From assembly GCF_025486315.1 (NCBI RefSeq), contig NZ_JAOOPY010000008.1:124001-188000 (forward strand): a stretch of 64,000 bases of DNA. Direction: 5' to 3'. The notes below the pieces were generated by a model that saw only the letters and a program-made list of their open reading frames with translations, made no database searches and was not told the DNA's origin. A program made the position numbers and the translations under genes. This stretch comes from Variovorax sp. N23 (GTDB taxonomy: Bacteria; Pseudomonadota; Gammaproteobacteria; Burkholderiales; Burkholderiaceae_C). Positions 25,759 through 35,205 of this stretch are shown here, one piece after another; position 1 is the stretch's first letter; each line of letters starts with the position of its first letter.

Positions 25759-26859
25759 ATGACCGACCCCATCGTCCAGATCAAGCCCCTCGGCTTTCCG
25801 TGGGAGACCCTCGACCCGTTCCTGTTCTGCGCGTACCACGACGACGCCTACCCCGCCGGCAATGGCGCGATGGGCCCGGCGGTGTCGCTCGAAGGCCGCG
25901 CCATCGGCCAGGACTTCAGCCGCAAGGACGGCTGGAGCATGTACCACGGCGAGGACATCCCCGGCTTTCCCGGCCACCCGCACCGCGGTTTCGAGACCGT
26001 GACCATCGTGCGCAAGGGCCTCATCGACCATGCCGACTCGCTCGGCGCGGCCGCGCGCTTCGGCGGCGGCGACGTGCAGTGGGTGACGGCCGGTGCGGGC
26101 ATCGTGCATTCGGAGATGTTCCCGCTGCTCGACGCGAAAGCGCCCAACCCGCTGGAGCTGTTCCAGATCTGGCTCAACCTGCCGGCGCGCCACAAGATGG
26201 TCGCGCCGCACTTCACCATGTTCTGGGCCGAAGACATCCCGCGCTTCACCGCCACCGACGACGCGGGCCGCACCACCGACGTGGCCTGCGTGGCCGGCCG
26301 CATCGGCCCCATCGATGCCGCCCCCGGCACGGCCGGTGGCCCACTGGCGCCGCCCCCGGATTCGTGGGCCGCGCAGGACGATGCCGATGTCGCCATCTGG
26401 ACCATCCGCATGGCCCCCGGCGCGCGCTGGACCCTGCCCGCCGCGCAGGGCCGGGGCACGCGGCGCAGCCTGTACTTCTTCAAGGGCGCGTCGGTGACCG
26501 TGGGTGGCCGCGCGGTGACGCGCCACGCCGCGATCGAGCTGCGCGCCGACCAGGCGGTCGAGCTGGTCAACGGCGATGACGTGGTGAGCGAGTTCCTGGT
26601 GCTGCAGGGCCGCCCGATCGCCGAACCGGTGGCGCAGTACGGCCCCTTCGTGATGAACACCCGCGCCGAGATCGAACAGGCCATGGCCGACTACCGCCGC
26701 ACCCGGTTCGGCGGCTGGCCGTGGGCGGACGAGGCGCCGGTGCACGGCACCGACCCGGCCCGCTTCGCGCGGCATCCGGACGGGCGCGAGGAGCGTCCGG
26801 CGACAGCGCCGCAAGCGACAGCGCCGCAAGCGACAGCGGACGCCGCGATCAGCGGTTAG
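25759..26859 (+). CDS. Pirin-family bicupin
   Basis: A protein of 366 residues. The N-terminal cupin holds the pirin metal motif H-P-H-R-G-F-E-T-V-T (about residues 74-83) and the later H-S-E-M. A second cupin follows (Y-F-F-K-G-A-S-V-T-V region). Pirins bind a single metal; some act as quercetinases or redox-responsive cofactors. The C-terminal 20 residues are encoded by a 15-bp tandem repeat and look like a disordered tail. The gene is divergent from DUF2272 and precedes the MFS gene by 34 bp. Confidence 0.88.
   Translation: MTDPIVQIKPLGFPWETLDPFLFCAYHDDAYPAGNGAMGPAVSLEGRAIGQDFSRKDGWSMYHGEDIPGFPGHPHRGFETVTIVRKGLIDHADSLGAAARFGGGDVQWVTAGAGIVHSEMFPLLDAKAPNPLELFQIWLNLPARHKMVAPHFTMFWAEDIPRFTATDDAGRTTDVACVAGRIGPIDAAPGTAGGPLAPPPDSWAAQDDADVAIWTIRMAPGARWTLPAAQGRGTRRSLYFFKGASVTVGGRAVTRHAAIELRADQAVELVNGDDVVSEFLVLQGRPIAEPVAQYGPFVMNTRAEIEQAMADYRRTRFGGWPWADEAPVHGTDPARFARHPDGREERPATAPQATAPQATADAAISG
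26800..26838 (+). repeat. 15-bp tandem repeat in the pirin tail
   Basis: The unit GCGACAGCGCCGCAA occurs twice in full, then as a 9-bp partial copy (26800-26814, 26815-26829, 26830-26838). It stays in frame and encodes A-T-A-P-Q repeats at the extreme C-terminus of the pirin protein. Slippage would change tail length without a frameshift. Confidence 0.9.
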
Positions 26860-26893
26860 GCTGCAGGTCGCGCCCACCGATGGCGTGACCCGA

Positions 26894-28135
26894 ATGACAA
26901 CGAGCCTTCCGAGACACCACCCCGCCCGTTCGCCCTGGCTGATGCTGCTGGCCCTGACCGGCGCCTTCGCGCTGAGCCAGGCCTTCCGCACCGTCGCCGC
27001 CATCCTGGCCACGCCGCTGCAGGCCGAGTTCGGCCTGTCGGCCCAGGCGCTGGGCCTGTTCGCGGGTGCCTTCCACTTCGCCTTCGGCGCGCTGCAGCTG
27101 CTGATGGGCATCGGCATCGACCTGCAGGGCGTGCGCCGCACGGTGCTGGCCGCGTTCCCGCTGGCGATCATCGGCGCGGCGGTGTCGGCGCTGGCGCCGA
27201 ACTTCCCGGTGCTGGTGGCGGGCCAGGTGCTGATCGGGGTGGGCTGTGCGCCGGCCTTCCTGGTGTGCACCGTGTTCATCGCGCGGCAGTTCCCGGCGGA
27301 GCGCTTCGCGGCGGTGTCGGGCCTGACGCTGGGCCTCGGCTCGCTCGGCATGCTGCTGACCGGCACGCCGCTCGCGTGGCTGGTGCAGGCGACCTCGTGG
27401 CGCACCGGCTTCTGGGCGCTGGGTGGGGTCTCGGTGCTGGCGTGGGGGCTGATCCTGTGGCTGGTGCAGGAGCCGCCGGCGCCGGTCGCCGCGGCCGAGC
27501 GGCCGTCGGTGCTCGGCGCGCTGCGCAGCTACGGCGCGCTGTTCGCCCTGCCCCACACGCTGGGCATCGTCGCGCTGGCATGGGTGACCTACGCGTCCTT
27601 CATCTCGCTGCGCGGGCTGTGGCTCGGGCCGCTGCTGATCGAGCGGCACGGCTTCTCGCTGGTGCAGAGCGGCAACGTGGCGATCGCGGTGTCGGTGGTC
27701 GGCATGTTCGGGCCGGTGCTGTTCGGCCGCTTCGACCCCGGCGCGGCGCGGCGGCGCTGGATCGTCGGCTTCACGCTCACGGTGGCGGCCGTCTTCGGCG
27801 TGATGGCGCTCGACCCCGGCGCGGCACTCGACGTGGCGGGCCTGATCGCCGTCGGCCTGCTCTCGGGCTACATCGTGCTGCAGTACGCCGACGTGAAGGC
27901 GGCCTATCCGGCCGCGATGACCGGCCGCGCGATGGCGGTCTTCACGATGGCGATGTTCCTCGGCGTGGCGGTGATGCAGTGGTTCACGGGTGCGGTGGCT
28001 TCCGTCGCGTCGGCGCACGGGGCCGACCCGTTCGTGAGCGTGCTGCTGACCATCGCCGCCCTGCTGGTGGCGGGGGCCGGCGCCTTCGTGTTCCTGCCCA
28101 AGCCCGCGAGCCTGCGGGCGCCTGGCGGGCGCTGA
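26894..28135 (+). CDS. Major facilitator superfamily transporter
   Basis: A protein of 413 residues from ATG 26894; a GTG three codons earlier (26885) is also possible. It has twelve predicted membrane segments in two six-helix halves, an MFS loop motif after helix 2 (G-I-G-I-D-L-Q-G-V-R-R) and a long central loop around residues 185-210. The closest general resemblance is to nitrate/nitrite- or cyanate-type MFS carriers, but nothing in the context names a substrate. It ends one base before the convergent TetR gene. Confidence 0.88.
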   Translation: MTTSLPRHHPARSPWLMLLALTGAFALSQAFRTVAAILATPLQAEFGLSAQALGLFAGAFHFAFGALQLLMGIGIDLQGVRRTVLAAFPLAIIGAAVSALAPNFPVLVAGQVLIGVGCAPAFLVCTVFIARQFPAERFAAVSGLTLGLGSLGMLLTGTPLAWLVQATSWRTGFWALGGVSVLAWGLILWLVQEPPAPVAAAERPSVLGALRSYGALFALPHTLGIVALAWVTYASFISLRGLWLGPLLIERHGFSLVQSGNVAIAVSVVGMFGPVLFGRFDPGAARRRWIVGFTLTVAAVFGVMALDPGAALDVAGLIAVGLLSGYIVLQYADVKAAYPAAMTGRAMAVFTMAMFLGVAVMQWFTGAVASVASAHGADPFVSVLLTIAALLVAGAGAFVFLPKPASLRAPGGR

Positions 28136-28136
28136 T

Positions 28137-28787
28137 TCAGACCGAGAGGCCGTGCTCGACCATGTCGATCAGGCGCTGTCCGACCTGCTGCATCTGCGGG
28201 CCGACCACCGGGCCGAGCGGCCCGTCGAGCACCAGCATCGCGAGGCCGTGCACCGCCGACCAGGCCAGGAATTCGGCGCCCGGACGGCGCTCCGGCGACA
28301 TCAGGCCGGCGGCCACCATCTGGTCGAGGGCCTCGCCCAGCAGCTGGAAGGGGTTCTTGCCGCTGGGCCCGGCACGCGCCGGGTCACCCGGGCCCGCGAG
28401 ATCGTCGGAGGCCGCGTAGGCGGTGCGGAACAGGCCGTTCTCGGCCTGTGCAAAGCGCAGGTAACCGGTGCCGATGGCGCGCAGCGCGGCGCGTGCGGCA
28501 TCTGGCGGCGGCAAGCCCGCAGGAACAGCGGCCAGTTCGGCCTCCATGGCCGTGGCGGAAGCCGACAGTGCGGCCGCGCGCACGGCCTTCAGCAGTTCTT
28601 GCCGGCTGCCGAAGTGCCGATACGCCGCGTTGGGCACCACCCCGGCCTGCCGCGTGACTTCGCGCAGGACCACCGCCTCCGGGCCCCCGCTGCGCGCCAG
28701 CGCGATGCCCGCTTCGAGCAGCGCGCGCCGCAGGTCGCCATGGCGGTAGGTGCTGCGCACCGGCAGCGGGACGGGAACGGGACTCAT
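28137..28787 (-). CDS. TetR-family regulator
   Basis: A protein of 216 residues. The N-terminal TetR helix-turn-helix spans about residues 15-60, with A-G-V-V-P-N-A-A-Y-R-H-F as the recognition helix. A helical ligand domain with W-S-A-V-H-G-L-A near residue 178 marks the WHG-type C-terminus. It is divergent from the VOC gene. The shared 104-bp region holds two related palindromes overlapping a good sigma70-type promoter, so it very probably represses that gene and itself. Confidence 0.9.
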   Translation of the reverse strand: MSPVPVPLPVRSTYRHGDLRRALLEAGIALARSGGPEAVVLREVTRQAGVVPNAAYRHFGSRQELLKAVRAAALSASATAMEAELAAVPAGLPPPDAARAALRAIGTGYLRFAQAENGLFRTAYAASDDLAGPGDPARAGPSGKNPFQLLGEALDQMVAAGLMSPERRPGAEFLAWSAVHGLAMLVLDGPLGPVVGPQMQQVGQRLIDMVEHGLSV

Positions 28788-28803
28788 GGCACGAGGAATT
28801 TCA

Positions 28804-28855
28804 TGTGGACAGCGTCCATTCTCTCCGTTATGGTCTTGTGGACGGCGTCCACAAG
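28804..28855 (+). promoter_or_regulatory. VOC promoter with two TetR-type operators
   Basis: TGGACA (28806-28811) and TATGGT (28829-28834) are spaced by exactly 17 bp and point at the VOC gene. Two related sites flank the -10: TGTGGACAGCGTCCATT at 28804-28820 and TGTGGACGGCGTCCACA at 28837-28853. They are identical at 14 of 17 positions, and their starts are 33 bp (about three helical turns) apart. The second sits in a perfect 21-bp palindrome (10-bp arms, 28835-28855). Site one covers the -35; site two covers the likely transcription start. Confidence 0.75.
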
Positions 28856-28891
28856 CCGCTCCATTTCATCCCATTTTCCAAAGGAAAGCCA

Positions 28892-29299
28892 ATGGCCACC
28901 CAGATCTTCGTCAACCTGCCGGTCAAGGACCTCGACCGATCCGTCGCCTTCTTCACCGCGCTGGGCTACCGCTTCAACCCTCAGTTCACCAACGAGAACG
29001 CGACCTGCATGATCGTCAGCGAAGACCACGTCTATGTGATGCTGCTGGTGGAGCCCTTCTTCCAGACCTTCACATCGAAGGCCATCGCCGACGCCAGGAC
29101 CAGCACCGAGGTGCTGCTCTGCCTTTCATGCGAGAGCCGCGCGCAGGTCGACGAACTCGTCGCCAAGGCGGTGGCCGCAGGCGGGTCCACGCCGACGAAG
29201 GCGCAAGACCACGGCTTCATGTACCAGCACGGCTACCAGGACCTCGACGGCCATGTGTGGGAACTGATGTACATGGAACCGGGCGCCATGCCGGGTTGA
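28892..29299 (+). CDS. VOC-family (glyoxalase/bleomycin-resistance-like) protein
   Basis: A protein of 135 residues. It has the two beta-alpha-beta-beta-beta modules of the VOC fold: F-V-N-L-P-V-K-D-L-D-R-S-V-A-F-F at the N-terminus and G-Y-Q-D-L-D-G-H-V-W-E-L at the C-terminus. The metal-ligand glutamate lies in the final W-E-L. ATG 28892 is chosen because AAGGAAAG lies just upstream; more upstream ATGs fall inside the promoter. It is probably the main target of the divergent TetR regulator. The reaction is unknown. Confidence 0.88.
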   Translation: MATQIFVNLPVKDLDRSVAFFTALGYRFNPQFTNENATCMIVSEDHVYVMLLVEPFFQTFTSKAIADARTSTEVLLCLSCESRAQVDELVAKAVAAGGSTPTKAQDHGFMYQHGYQDLDGHVWELMYMEPGAMPG

Positions 29300-29382
29300 C
29301 CCCCTGGGGCACTGGCAAACAGGCGTCAGGCCCGCAGGCGGAGGCGCGGTAGATTCACCGCTTCCACAAGGAGACTCCGTCC

Positions 29383-29691
29383 ATGATCCACGTCCTCGCC
29401 TTCATCACCACCAAGCCGGGTCTGCGCGCCCAGGTGCTCGAAGCCTTCCAGGCCAACGTGTCGGCCGTGCTCGCCGAAGACGGCTGCATGGCCTACGAAG
29501 CGACGGTCGACGCCGCGGGCATGCCGCCGTCGCGCGGCAGTGTCGGCGACGACACCTTCGTCGTGATCGAACGCTGGGCCAGCGTGGCCGCGCTGCAGGC
29601 GCATGCCGCGTCGCCGCACATGGCGGCCTATGGCGCCAAGGTGAAGGACTGGACGGCCAGCCGCACGATCCACGTGCTCGAAGCCGTCTGA
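29383..29691 (+). CDS. Antibiotic biosynthesis monooxygenase (ABM) domain protein
   Basis: A small protein of 102 residues with a dimeric ferredoxin-like alpha-beta barrel fold. The ABM pattern is F-x-x-x-P-G near residue 12, a central E-D-G-C-M-A-Y-E, then E-R-W-A-S and H-x-x-S-P-H-M. Family members include cofactor-free quinol monooxygenases and haem- or autoinducer-degrading proteins. AAGGAG lies nine bases before the ATG. It follows the VOC gene by 83 bp and may share its promoter. It ends 12 bp from the convergent cytochrome gene. Confidence 0.87.
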   Translation: MIHVLAFITTKPGLRAQVLEAFQANVSAVLAEDGCMAYEATVDAAGMPPSRGSVGDDTFVVIERWASVAALQAHAASPHMAAYGAKVKDWTASRTIHVLEAV

Positions 29692-29703
29692 GCCCCGGCG
29701 CGC

Positions 29704-30618
29704 TCAGCCTTTGGCCGGCGGCGGCAGTTGCCGCAGGTAGAGGTGCAGCGCACGCATGTCGGTCTCGCTGATTTCGCGCAGCGACTCGAAGGGCATCACC
29801 TGCACCGGCGTGCCGTCGGGCCGCTGGCCGGTCTTGAACAGCCGCATCATGGATTCGGCATCGGGATAGCGCGCCATCACCGAGCCCTCGCCGGGCGCGA
29901 GCCGCGATGCGGCCGGCCAGTCGGGCGGGCCGCCGGGAATCTTGCCGCCCGCCAGCTGCGCGCCGTGGCAGCCCAGGCACATGTTGGCGACGTAGGCACC
30001 GTGCTGCACGCTCACGCCCTCGGGCACCGGTGCGGCCGGCGGGCGCGTGTGATCGATCTTCGCGGCGGCGTCCTGGATCAGGCCGAAGCCGTAGAGCGCC
30101 CGCACCGGCAGCGGCAGGTCGATCACCGCGGCGGCGCCGGGCGTCGGCGGCAGGCTGCGGATGTAGGCGACGAGCGAGGCGAGGTCGGCGTCGGTGAAGC
30201 GGTTGTAGTCCTCGCTCGGCATGATCATCAGCGGCCGGCCGAGCGGGTGCACGCCGTGGCGGATCACGCGCACCCAGTCTTCGGGCCGATAGCCCGCGGT
30301 CACGCTGCCGGGGCCGGGGCCGATATGCGGGCCGACGACGCGCATGCCGTTCGGGTCGTCGATGAAGGTGCGGCCGCCGCCGTGGGCGCCGTGGCAGTCC
30401 ACACAGCCGCGCGATGCGTAGAGGTAGCGGCCGCGGTCGATCGCGGCGGTGTCGGTGAGCGGGCGCAGGGGCACGGGCCGCACGGCGACGTCGACCTTGC
30501 GCTGCATCTTCTGCTCGGCCTGGTGCAAGCCGAACCACAGCGCAGCGGCTGCGAGCAGCACCAGCGCGACAAGGGCGAGGCCGGCCAGGCGCAGCCAGCT
30601 CTTCAATCTTTTCGTCAT
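29704..30618 (-). CDS. Membrane-anchored dihaem cytochrome c
   Basis: A protein of 304 residues. Residues 10-31 form a single uncleaved membrane anchor. Two haem-binding motifs are present, C-V-D-C-H (72-76) and C-L-G-C-H (214-218), with candidate Met ligands in M-P-S-E-D and M-P-F-E-S. The two c-type domains face the periplasm. Such proteins pass electrons from periplasmic dehydrogenases to oxidases, but no partner dehydrogenase is adjacent. It ends close to the convergent ABM gene; the gap terminator lies upstream. Confidence 0.9.
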   Translation of the reverse strand: MTKRLKSWLRLAGLALVALVLLAAAALWFGLHQAEQKMQRKVDVAVRPVPLRPLTDTAAIDRGRYLYASRGCVDCHGAHGGGRTFIDDPNGMRVVGPHIGPGPGSVTAGYRPEDWVRVIRHGVHPLGRPLMIMPSEDYNRFTDADLASLVAYIRSLPPTPGAAAVIDLPLPVRALYGFGLIQDAAAKIDHTRPPAAPVPEGVSVQHGAYVANMCLGCHGAQLAGGKIPGGPPDWPAASRLAPGEGSVMARYPDAESMMRLFKTGQRPDGTPVQVMPFESLREISETDMRALHLYLRQLPPPAKG

Positions 30619-30721
30619 GGGATGGCGTTTGAAAAGAGCGCGATGCTAGAGATCAGCGCAAGGGCTCGCAATCGCCGAGATCGCCTATGCCGGCCGGCCT
30701 AGCCGATCCCGCTCGCCCATG

Positions 30722-30744
30722 AAAAACGCGCCCGAAGGCGCGTT
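30722..30744 (-). terminator. Rho-independent terminator of gap
   Basis: On the minus strand the stem AACGCGCC / GGCGCGTT encloses a TTCG tetraloop (30725-30744) and runs straight into a T-tract (30722-30726 region). It lies 22 bp downstream of the gap stop codon. The UUCG loop with an 8-bp stem is a textbook intrinsic terminator. Confidence 0.9.
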
Positions 30745-30766
30745 CCTGATCGACCGGTGGGCGCGC

Positions 30767-33861
<3,095 letters not shown>

Positions 33862-33956
33862 CGGGGAAGGCTTTCGGGGGTGAGATTGGGGGGAGCCCAC
33901 GATTTTAACGGGCCGGGTCCGGCGGGCTCGCTGACCTGCGACAAGTCCCGGCACGT

Positions 33957-33982
33957 CCGGGGCGCACTTCCGGGGCGCACTG
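33957..33982 (+). repeat. Tandem 13-bp repeat upstream of SAM decarboxylase
   Basis: CCGGGGCGCACTT (33957-33969) is followed directly by CCGGGGCGCACTG (33970-33982), 12 of 13 identical. It ends 15 bp before the ATG of the SAM decarboxylase gene and two bases before TAGAGT (33984-33989), a possible -10. It could be an operator for a dimeric regulator or a chance repeat in GC-rich DNA. Confidence 0.55.
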
Positions 33983-33997
33983 CTAGAGTCGCGAGCC

Positions 33998-34387
33998 ATG
34001 CAAGGGCTGCATCTCACCGCCGATCTCCACGACTGCCGATGCGCACCGCCGTGGCTCACCGACGCCACGCTGCTGGGCGAGCGCTGCCTGCGCGCCGTCG
34101 GCGCGGCCGGGCTGCAGGCCGTCGGCCAGTTGTTCCACAACTTTCCCGCCACGGCCGAGGGCCCGGGCGGCGTGACGGCCACGGTGCTGCTGGCCGAATC
34201 GCACCTGTGCGTCCACACCTGGCCGGAATTGCGCGGCGCCACGCTCGACGTCTATGTGTGCAACTTCGGCGCCGACCATTCGGCCCAGGCGCACGCGCTG
34301 CTGGACGCGCTGCTCGCGCTGTTCGAGCCGGGGCGCGTCGAGCGTCACGAGATTTCGCGCGGCGACGCTGCCATGGTGCGCGCATGA
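33998..34387 (+). CDS. speH: S-adenosylmethionine decarboxylase proenzyme, SpeH type
   Basis: A protein of 129 residues, the short class 1B form. The self-cleavage site is Glu67-Ser68 in [12 protein letters not shown]; Ser68 becomes the pyruvoyl cofactor. Further catalytic residues His73 and Cys88 keep the 5 and 15 residue spacing of the family. It makes decarboxylated SAM, the aminopropyl donor for spermidine synthesis. The aminopropyltransferase that would use it is encoded 8 kb away (42380-43915), not beside it. Its stop codon overlaps the ATG of a mini-ORF that leads into murU. Confidence 0.93.
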   Translation: MQGLHLTADLHDCRCAPPWLTDATLLGERCLRAVGAAGLQAVGQLFHNFPATAEGPGGVTATVLLAESHLCVHTWPELRGATLDVYVCNFGADHSAQAHALLDALLALFEPGRVERHEISRGDAAMVRA

Positions 34388-34449
34388 GCGCCGCCCGGCC
34401 GCCCGAAGGCGCTCGCCCCACAGCCCGCAGAGCGAAGGTGACTCAATGA
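34384..34449 (+). CDS. 21-residue ORF bridging speH and murU
   Basis: The ATG overlaps the speH stop (ATGA at 34384-34387), and its TGA overlaps the murU start (ATGA at 34446-34449). The peptide begins M-S-A-A-R-P-P-E-G and is basic, without recognisable domains. The double overlap could let ribosomes re-initiate from speH through to murU. It may simply be chance; no independent evidence for a functional peptide. Confidence 0.3.
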   Translation: MSAARPPEGARPTARRAKVTQ

Positions 34450-35183
34450 CCGGCGCACGCGCGATGGTGCTGGCCGCCGGCCGCGGCGAGCGCATGCGGC
34501 CGCTGACCGACACCACCCCCAAACCCCTGCTGGACGTGCGCGGCAAGCCGCTGATGCAGTGGCCGCTCGAGGCGCTGGTGGCCGGCGGCTTCTCGTCGGT
34601 GGTGGTGAACACCGCCTGGCTGGGCGAGCAGATCGAGGCGCGCTTCGGCGCGGGCGGCGATCTGGGCGGCGTGGACCGCGGCATGCCGCTGCGCATCGCC
34701 TATTCGCACGAGGGCCGCGACTTCGGCGGCGCGCTGGAAACAGCCGGCGGCATCGTGCGCGCCTTGCCGATGCTCGCGGACGTGTTCTGGGTCGCGGCCG
34801 GCGACGTGTATGCGCCGGATTTCGTCTTTTCCGAGGCGGCTGTGACACGTTTTGTCAGCAGCGGCCGGCTCGCCCACCTGTGGCTGGTGCCAAATCCGTC
34901 ACATAACGCCAAGGGCGATTTCGGCCTGTCGGCCGACGGCCTGGCCCTGAACGACGCGCCCGAGCGCCTGACCTTCTCGACGATCGCCCTCTACCGGGCC
35001 GCCTTCTTCGCGCCGCCGCACTGCGACATCCCGCCCGGCAACCCGCAGGGCACGAAGGCCGCGCTGGCGCCGCTGTTGCGGCGCGCCATCGAAAAAGCCC
35101 AGGTCAGCGCGGAACGCTACCTGGGCGCATGGGCGGATGTGGGCACACCCGAACGGCTGGCCGCGCTGAACGCCGGTCGCTGA
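34446..35183 (+). CDS. murU: Sugar-1-phosphate nucleotidyltransferase, MurU-like
   Basis: A protein of 245 residues. It has the nucleotidyltransferase signature L-A-A-G-R-G-E-R-M-R-P-L-T and T-P-K-P-L-L-D-V-R-G-K-P-L, a G-D-V-Y catalytic acidic site (about residue 118) and a C-terminal W-x-D-V-G-T-P-E-R-L. Small size without an acyltransferase domain fits MurU, which makes UDP-MurNAc from MurNAc-1-phosphate in cell-wall recycling. Its usual partner AmgK is encoded at 62993, about 28 kb away, next to lptD. GAAGGTG precedes the ATG. A generic glucose-1-phosphate thymidylyl/uridylyltransferase-like role is the alternative. Confidence 0.78.
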   Translation: MTGARAMVLAAGRGERMRPLTDTTPKPLLDVRGKPLMQWPLEALVAGGFSSVVVNTAWLGEQIEARFGAGGDLGGVDRGMPLRIAYSHEGRDFGGALETAGGIVRALPMLADVFWVAAGDVYAPDFVFSEAAVTRFVSSGRLAHLWLVPNPSHNAKGDFGLSADGLALNDAPERLTFSTIALYRAAFFAPPHCDIPPGNPQGTKAALAPLLRRAIEKAQVSAERYLGAWADVGTPERLAALNAGR

Positions 35184-35191
35184 GACCGGCG
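35171..35191. terminator. Hairpin between convergent murU and secreted-protein genes
   Basis: CGCCGGTC (35171-35178) and GACCGGCG (35184-35191) form an 8-bp stem with a five-base loop that contains the murU stop codon. There is no clear T-tract on either strand, so termination activity is uncertain. Confidence 0.35.
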
Positions 35192-35205
35192 CCGCGCGGC
35201 GGCCG

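Noticed and set aside
33998-34449. The idea that speH and murU are a gene fusion or frameshifted single gene
   Set aside because: Both proteins are complete with normal ends; the overlap is by ATGA stops and starts, not a broken frame.
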